Source: Neurospora intermedia (Eukaryota; Ascomycota; Sordariomycetes; Sordariales; Sordariaceae). Taken from it: DNA of 64,000 bases. The notes below the pieces were generated by a model that saw only the letters and a list, made by a program, of their open reading frames with translations, was not told the DNA's origin and did not search any database. The DNA is taken from contig BTPP01000006.1 in the NCBI GenBank assembly GCA_037102815.1, positions 1,302,001-1,366,000 on the forward strand. Reading direction: 5' to 3'. Positions 55,931 to 64,000 of this stretch are shown here, piece after piece (within the stretch, counting starts at the first letter, position 1; each line of letters starts with the position of its first letter). The position numbers and the translations under genes were made by a program.

Positions 55931-56510
55931 GGCAGTACAGTCAAGACACATAAGTCACGTCACCGAGGTGATTACGCCCAAACCCACACCCACGCCGCCG
56001 CAGATCGCACAAGTAACCTAACTTTCACAAAAGAAACACAAGCGATAGTATAGGACGAACAGGACCAAGCTCCCGTACCTAGAGCTACAGTGTGGAGCTA
56101 CATGAAATGTGTATATGTGTGTGGAGAGAAGAATAAAAATAGAGATATATGAAAAAAAAACGTGTTTCTTCTTCCCATCTTCCTCCCAGCCAAGCCAAAG
56201 CCCAGAAGCTCCCCCTCCTCCACATCATAGCACACACACTGCCCAGCTACCAGCCTACCATTACTCCATCTTTCCACCTAGGTAGACCCGCACATTGCAT
56301 GGGTTGTTGTGTCACATGGACTTCAATCCCTATTCCACAACAAAAATAAAAATATGGCATGATAGGAACACTCAGCCGCACATTCTGTTCTTCCGAATCC
56401 CGACTCCGTCTCCATATCGTCGTCATGTTCGCTTGATAGAGAGAAAGAGAGAGGGAGAGGGCTGCCTACCTAGTCTAGAGGTACTTTCTCGGTTCGGCAG
56501 TGTTGATAAC

Positions 56511-56544
56511 GCCGATACCGACACCGACGCCGACGCCGACGCCG
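56511..56544. repeat. (GCCGAC)n tandem repeat
   Basis: GCCGAT, ACCGAC and repeated GCCGAC units directly next to the CCTAGG palindrome at 56553-56564. Confidence 0.8.
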
Positions 56545-56552
56545 AAAGCTAC

Positions 56553-56564
56553 CTACCTAGGTAG
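56553..56564. repeat. Palindrome CTACCTAGGTAG
   Basis: A perfect 12-bp inverted repeat, the second of four ACCTAGGT-core palindromes in the right half of the window. Confidence 0.7.
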
Positions 56565-56618
56565 CCTTTCCCGCTTGTAAAGGGATGGGATGGGATGGGA
56601 TGGACGAATCCCGAGGGA

Positions 56619-56750
<132 letters not shown>

Positions 56751-59700
56751 AAAGCAAGACTGGGGCGCCTGCAAGCTTAGTGGTGTGACGAGGAGTGCAT
56801 GTGCGTGCGTCGTTTTGGGATTTTGGGTGTTGGGTAGAATTATACGTGTATATGTGTGTGTGTGTGTCCTGGCTATTTCTACCTACCTGGCGAACTGTCA
56901 AAGTTGAAGCTGATACGCGGGCTGATAATGATTTGTGGAGAGAAATGGGAGGGATGTGGAAGGTGGGAAGGAGCGAAGGAGGACTCCAGAGGAGAGGACA
57001 AAAGTCTCCGTCGGCGATAGGGGAAACCATCACGACGAAGGAGAGGAGAAGATTTGAAACGCTAGACCCTCGAATTAGTCAGTGAGGAGGGAGTGGTTAT
57101 CGTTCATATGGCCGTTAACGGCCACCACACACACTTGGTCAGTTCGACTTGGTGTGAAAACATACTGCCTATGTATGTATCGTCTCGACTCCCAACATGA
57201 TCAACAGTTCGGAAGTAATAAACTTGGATCATCCTTGATCAACATCATATCAAAACCCACAATAACCCATTTGCTTGCTAGTCATTCATTCATCGTCAGG
57301 CTTTTTCGGAGGCGGGTAGGTGGTGCGCCTGTCAGCACTAAAGGTCGAAAATGGGGGGAGGGAGAGTCGTTCTGTCAGCCCTACGAAGAGCAGCGGACAG
57401 ATAGGGTTCTGACCCCATTCCGACCCCAAAAAACGTCCGGCCTCGTCCCGGTGGGTTGGGTCTTTGTGCTTGCTTCCTGTCCACTTTGTTCTATTCGATC
57501 TGATCCGCTGATGTGATATGTAAATGCCATGTTTTGGAGTAATGCAGTGTACCAATGCTGTGGTAACCGATCTGATTCACGGGCAATCAGTCAGGGTCAG
57601 GGGCAATGGCTTGCTGCTTGCTTATTCCGCCTTCCCGAGGAAATGGATGCATGTGTGAGATACATAGAGTTCAGTGTAGTGTAGTGGAGTGATGTTGAGC
57701 ATGTAGATAGTTCTTGAGATTATCATCAAACGTCACTATAGCCTGAATCATGCCTACTTAGCCGTGGTGGACACTATAGTAATGGCAGTGGCTGTGGCAG
57801 TGGTGTTGATGGTATCGTTTACTTGCGAATCAACCATTCACCTGGCTGTCTACCTATGATTGCACAGGTTGAATAGTCGGAGCAGCCTCCGACCACCTTC
57901 GCTTTGAACGCCAACAAAGTCATGACCGCAGGCGGACATAACCCAAAGTTGTTGTGATTGTTGCTTGATCATGGTTGGTGGTCAACCGTCACGTCGGCCG
58001 ACTGAGAGACACGGGGGCATGGCACAGCCACCCCGCCTTTTCGGTCGTCACAGAGCAAGCTGTGACTGATGATGGCTTTCGAGTGCCACAAGACGTCGGG
58101 CGGGCATCATGCAGCAAGGAACATGGTGATTGAGAAGTGCGAGGGATCCACGCATCAGGCTCGCTCGCTCTACGCTCTAGGTATGGCTTCCCTCCTCGAA
58201 GCGGGTTAAAGTCCGATAGATAACCTTGTGACCGTATCCTACCGTAACAGGACCTGTAAACGAAGTTACTCTCGGAGAAGGGAGCTGTTTCATCTCCTCG
58301 GTACCAGAATGGATGTCTCTTTCCAGAAGAGAGGTTATACAACTTGCAATTACAAATCAGGAGGTTGATGACACACCCCTTGGCTACTTGCCTTTCGGTT
58401 TGCTCTGGACTGAAGCATGCCGGGGGTGAATATCCATGGCGCTATTCCCAGCGTATGGGGTAAAATCAACACCTGATTTCCTGGTCGTGGATGTCCAGCA
58501 TGAAGACGTCGATCAAGGGACCAGAGATGGATGGCGTGCTGATGTTGGGGCTAGAGGTGCTTTGCTGAGTGGTGATCATGAACTTCACTTTTTGCGTGTG
58601 GAGATGGGGGAGTGTCTCCAGAAGGGAAACCGCACTTGATGCCAAGAAGAGGTTAAATCCGTGGATTGTGAAAGAGACAGACTGCTGGGCCCGGACTCGT
58701 CCAATCACACCTTCATTTCAAAAGGGACCCCTGCTCCTCCGCTCTTTCCTGCTGGCAGTGGCCCCTGCACCACCGCGAACTGGCGGAGTGGGGCACTTTT
58801 GGGGTTTTTGGCAGGGGAAGGTTCATTGTGTCGGGACCGGGTGCCCCCAGTTCCACTTGCCCCCAGTGCGCCCATGTCCCCACCCTGCACCACCACGGTA
58901 GCACCTGCAACCAACAACCACGGCATCACACACGCAGTCACAGAACAAAAATACGACTGTAACGACAAAAACACCCGAGATTCGATTCACCACTCAGCCA
59001 GCCAGCTCGTCGAGATACGGTTATCGCCGGTCCGCCGGTTTCTCAACACATGCTTCCGGATGTCCACATTGATGGTAATGTACCCACGGCGCAGCTCCAA
59101 TCAGCGACGGGAAAGCGAGAACCGTGCATATCGTGTTGTAAATACAACATTTCCCGAGTCCGATCAGTCAGTAGTACCTTTTCTCTCTGTATGTAATGGC
59201 AATACACTCTCACAGAGAGAGAGGTACGTAGCCTGCCTTCCGCCTGTGTCACCATCTCTCTGCCCTGGGTCGCCAAAGAAATTGCCGAGTGACTGGACCA
59301 AACATGTCTGTGGTTTCACAAGACTTCCCCCCTCTCTCTTCGCATTCGCCAGCTTGCCCGGGCAGCCTCTAGTTGCGTGTCCTTCTTTACCCGCCCATGG
59401 TTACCCAAAGGCAATAGAGTGTCTGGACAGCCAATGCCTTTAGCGCATGGTGCCACGGTGCAATCGCTTCATGGTGGGACAAGGTGGTTATCTCGCTTTG
59501 GTCGTCTTCCTTTGCCAAGTGGTATTGACGCTTGGAGGTACTGATACGTGCACATGGATACATCATACCAGATGTTCTGATTGCTAATACAACCATCTGC
59601 TCTTTCCGATGATGCCGACTGACACCGTATTGTTGTTCCGTTGCGAGAGTTCCAAGATAGGTAGCAGCCGTACGCGCGTCAATCACTCTGTCGGCCGCCA

Positions 59701-60756
59701 GAGACAATCAAGGAATTGGGATGTTGAGAGAAACACAGCAGAACATAACGGAGCAATTCATTGTCCCGCGGGCGGGCGGCCGGGTGGACGGCATGAGCGG
59801 CCGGCGAGAAGACTCACTCCGTCATGCATAAAGTACCTCTAGACATCATCAGCCCTACGCAGGTCGCCACAACCCCGACCTACCTTTGCAGCAACCTGCC
59901 TGACCCAGGAAACGTTCGCTGCAAACCTGCGCAACGGCGGCGGCGGCCATCAAAACTCCCACCGTGCTTGTCTTTAGCTTGCAGATGGTCATCGACGTCG
60001 CGCCGAAGGATTGATTGCTGGAGCTACAGTGTCACAGTGTGTCAAGAGGAAGCCTGTGATACAACTGAAGCTTCGTAGCGCGCCTTTCATATCAAACAAC
60101 AATAGTACTGAGCCTCCAAAGCCGTATTTCAGCAAGTCAAACTGGAGATTTCCATCTCGAATGTCTCGCCCCATCGTCATAGTGGACGACATATCACGGG
60201 TAGTGTGAATCCCCATTCTACTACACAGTACACTATATACCATGAAATGGGTGGCTGTGGAGGTTGTAGATCACTGAACTCTAGCGAGCAATACCTATCA
60301 TGTAGTGTACAACCCCGACCTCTACTATTTCCGATATGAGCAACCTACGCGACCGGTCCAATGTTTCTTTCGCCAATGCCACCCATGATGCTCTCAACCA
60401 TCATTTCAGTGTGTGCGATATCTGGCTGAACATGTTCTTTCCTTCACCGCTCATATGAAGGGGTCAATATCTGGCATCGCACGTCAACAAAACCCCGACG
60501 TCACTTTTCCCCTCGTGCGTTGCGTGGGACAGTACCTAGATATCTGAAGGTCGTCTGCATACCGTTCGTGCCCAGTAACGAAAAGAACAACCCCATGACT
60601 GAAATTGGCCTGGTTACGGATTCTCGATGGCGTGCTGGCGTAGCAGTGTAGTACTGTACCTACTAGTAGCAGCGTATAGAACTTTTGGCCGAAGCCTCAT
60701 ACTTACTTACTCTCTCCCCTACCTTGCACAGCAAAGCACAGCAAGCACAGCCATCC

Positions 60757-60802
60757 GGTCGGTCGGTTGGTCGTTCGGTCGGTTGGTCGTTCGGTCGGTC
60801 GG
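60757..60802. repeat. GGTC-based tandem repeat with a duplicated 16-mer
   Basis: The 16-mer GGTCGGTTGGTCGTTC occurs twice in direct succession (60761-60776 and 60777-60792) within a longer GGTC/GGTT tract. Its GGTC units are the complement of the GACC phase of the ACCG repeat at 7786. Confidence 0.85.
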
Positions 60803-63800
60803 CGTATTGAGACGCCCGGGACTTGGATGAACACGGATGAAAAATACACCGAGCGGGAAAACGGACGGGAGTCCGAGCCGATCAAAGTGGGTTAGTTTTG
60901 CGAAGTAAGTATGATTTCCGAACGACAAAACCGGCGCGATATCTGAATCATAATTATTCAGATAGAATGATTGACATTAAACATGAGAATTACTACTAGT
61001 TGTAGCCCCATTGTATGTATGTACCACAGCCTGCTACCAAGTATTGTCTGTTGCATCGCAAAAAACGGAAACTGACAGTCAGAGTTGGGGAACCCTGGAC
61101 TTGTTCCCTCGAACTCCCGTCTGCTTTGTGCCTTATTAGGTGTGGAGAGTTGGAGAGTACATACCTAGGTAGAGGTATGGCCCCTGGAGAGAATTTGGAG
61201 ACGGGGTGTGGGACGAAGAGGGGAAGGAAAAGAACGGACATGGAAAACGCGGCGGCCCGCCCACTTGCCCAGCCCAGCCCTATGGGCGTTGTCAGTGCGT
61301 TCGCTCACTGCGTTCTTGCGTCCTGTTGCCGTCTTACCGTTACTTACGCAGTACGGTACGTTTGCGACTGCAGCTGACAAATTGCACATCGTACGTAGCA
61401 GATACTTCTGTCACTTTGAATGGCTGTACGTACAGTTGATACCACACCGCGGGGATGAGTCGTCTGTCGGCAAATGGCCTGGTCACGTCCTCCGAGATCA
61501 TCAACTTCATGTTGAAACGTGATTGTAAAGTTACGGGTTATCTCCAAAGTTTCGGAATTACAACACAAAGTTGCAGTTGCAATCGGGCAATCCCAGACCG
61601 AGACCCCCTACGTAGCTAGGTAGGTATCATACCCCTTGGTGTCTACGGTTCCAGGGACTCAAGCAGACATGCGTCGGTTCCTTTGGTGACACTAAAAACG
61701 GAGGGCAAGGGACCGTTGCGAGCTTCGATTTGTTGTTCGTCCCAGCTTTAGGTGGTGTCGCACCTTGGGCTACTAGTACATAAGTACCCTGATCTCAAAA
61801 GGCCGCTCGCTGCGTGTTAGTGGTGGATGGTGATTGGTTCAAGTACAAGGATGGGATGACCTGCTAAATTTGGGTAATTAGGCCAAAATATCTCCAACAC
61901 ACCCCTTTTTCTGTGACTGTCACACAACCACCACCAACTGATTGGTGTCCCAGTCTTTGGAATCGCCTTTCAAGCGCCCTTTCCTGTATGTAGGCGAGAA
62001 TCCGATGTTCATTCCAGTTTCTATCTTGAGTATGATGCCTTGTGTTGACTACCTCTAGTCTCCTATCATCATCCATCTCCTGTTCCCAAAAATGAGTTCC
62101 AGTTTGGGTGTGCTGCAGAAGCATGGCCTGCATGCTTGGCTTTCTTTACTACTGACATTTTCCGTTACCCACCAGTGGAACAGGAACTTTTTCTTCTTTT
62201 TCAGAAGCTTCTATCCCCTGTCTTCGAACATTCTCAGGTACGCAGCACGCAGCATGCAGCAACGGCTTGGATGTTGTAGTGTTCTGGAGTCGGACATATA
62301 GTAGGCTACCATTTTTGCAACCCCACCGTCTGTTTCATTTGTTCCCAATACCAAGGTCTTGGTCCCGCCGGTGAAATCCCGTTGTATAGAGGGCAGGTGA
62401 ACAGGAATACGCGCTCATTCTGGTTGGTACCTCTTTGAACAGGATGATGACGCAATCAGCAACAAAACAAGGCCTTGAACCATTAAACAAGAAGCTTGAT
62501 ATACGACCTATATGTAAGCGGAGGCCACGAATGCTTCTGGTTAGGGGCAAGACGGGCCCGGTGCGACGGGTCATGTAAGCCTTCCCTCATCTTGCCTCAG
62601 CACCTTTTTTCTGTACCTATGCCGCCTGTGTATGAAAAGTGTGCTTGATGCATACTTCAGGGGACAAGGGGGGGCGGACACCACAACCGTATAAATCCGG
62701 AGCGCTCCCACTTGCTTGGCTATCCACCACAATGAGCTGATGGGCGCACGGCAGTTAAAAAGCCCAGACTGGAGGCTGACTTCTGAGGAGAAAGGTCCGA
62801 GCCGCCCCGTTGATAACGTTCAATGCTGGGGGGTAATGGTATCAGGAAAACTCTCATATATATGATCCTTGAAGTTCTTTGAGGATGTCTTACCCCAACC
62901 CCTGAAATATTGTTGGTCGCCTGGCGCGCTGCTTGGCCCAACGAGACTCGAGAACTAACATCTCAGCTTTCCTTTTTGAGAACAGAGAAGCAGCAGTAGT
63001 CTGTCGCCAAGCTCGCTCTCTGTGTCTTGGCAAGTTCAACATAACAGGCTCAGATGAGAATTTGAGCCAAAATTCCGTTTTTAGCCCAGTTGGCATGTTC
63101 GGCATTGTCAACATGGAGAAACGCAGCAAAAGGAGTAAAACCCCGATCCTCAGCCGCTCTTTTAGGCTGAGATCCAACATCCAACACGAACGATGGAACG
63201 CAAAGTCTACACTACCAAACTGTCCGCTGCAGGGAAGGAAGTATTGCATTGGGAAAGCACAAGAGAACCACGAGGCTGTGACGAATCCAGTAGACCTAGA
63301 GCATGAGCTTGATTCACAAATAAATACAGAAGGTGAGTTGAGTCTCGAATCAATACGAACACAAAGACCGAAGGAGGCCAGCGGCGTTTTAGTCCAGACG
63401 ATTAATATGAGGCGTGGGTTGTGTATAGTTGCCGCTAGAGTCCGCGAGCCACGCTGGCGTGATGCGCTCAATACTGCCTCTGCACAAACTGAATCGACAA
63501 GTTAAAGAGGCCTTCATGACTGACTAAGTACAGAAGCGCGATGTCATTTTTGGAGCTTCACGCACGTGGATATCCTATCGAATGAGGAAACCGACACGGC
63601 ACGGGGGTGCTTATAGGAAGCTTCCCCAACGACAGGCTCACTGTCCAAATTCCAGCCCTACAGATTCCGTAACCAGTAGCGGAGACGCTTGATAATGCAG
63701 GGACTTCGTGGCTTGTCAAAGGCAAAGATGGTGGCGACGTTGGAGAGGGGTCAGCACCTTAATGTGCAAGGCAATGAGCTAAGCTGGGGACTTGTTGGAC

Positions 63801-64000
63801 CTGCTCGTAATAGGTTAAAGTCAACGAGTGATCTGATTGTGCCTGTGCCACAGAAGTGGATTGTGCTCCATAAGATAGACTACTTGGAAATTGCGTGCAT
63901 TGTTTGCTGGGACTGTAGGTAGATACCCGATGTGGATAGCTTCTGATGAATATCAAGAAATATTCACTGTTGTCTGTCATTAGCGGTGGTCTCCATTGAC

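Noticed and set aside
58661-59443. 260-codon plus-strand open frame
   Set aside because: Starts at GTG and shows no domain; composition changes abruptly along its length.
62890-63505. Overlapping open frames of 190 and 193 codons on opposite strands
   Set aside because: Both start at TTG, neither resembles a known family, and there is no codon-bias evidence to prefer a strand.

Overview
The window is nuclear DNA of a filamentous ascomycete, almost certainly Neurospora crassa or a very close relative. Protein genes carry short (56-108 bp) introns with GTAAGT-like donors and CTRAC-type branch points. The reconstructed products have the sizes expected for N. crassa: complex I 51-kDa subunit 493 aa, CPC1 270 aa, beta-tubulin 447 aa. 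cpc-1 and the beta-tubulin (benomyl) gene are, as I recall, both on N. crassa linkage group VI. No virus, transposon, CRISPR array or bacterial-type operon was seen.

Left part (1-20.3 kb): a GNAT acetyltransferase with a perfect CPC1/GCN4 site in its promoter; a divergent pair of RNA-processing genes (tRNA 2'-O-methyltransferase TRM7 and nucleolar helicase MAK5); a 601-aa fusion of a phosphopantothenoylcysteine-decarboxylase-like flavoprotein domain, lacking its catalytic residues, with ankyrin-like repeats; an intron-containing tRNA-Lys(CTT); a divergent pair of dynactin p27 and complex I nuo-51; a PEX11-family peroxisomal protein; a four-helix membrane protein; and the serine/aspartate-rich nucleolar protein SRP40/Nopp140.

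Middle (20.3-38.1 kb): long gene-free stretches separate an ADGF/CECR1-type adenosine deaminase, an unrecognised multi-pass membrane protein, and then cpc-1 (GCN4 orthologue) facing GCN20. CPC1 is the transcription factor and GCN20 a translation-side regulator of the same amino-acid starvation response. The cpc-1 leader carries two upstream ORFs, and the CPC1 reading frame is open without a stop for 741 nt upstream of the AUG, so N-terminally extended products from near-cognate codons are possible.

Right part (38.1-64 kb): a 7-kb region with no convincing gene, whose end is probably the promoter and leader of a large disordered protein with features of septation-initiation-network regulators; then the seven-exon beta-tubulin gene, a tRNA-Cys(GCA) with one acceptor-stem mismatch, and about 10 kb with no ATG-initiated gene that I can support but many microsatellites and CCTAGG-centred palindromes.
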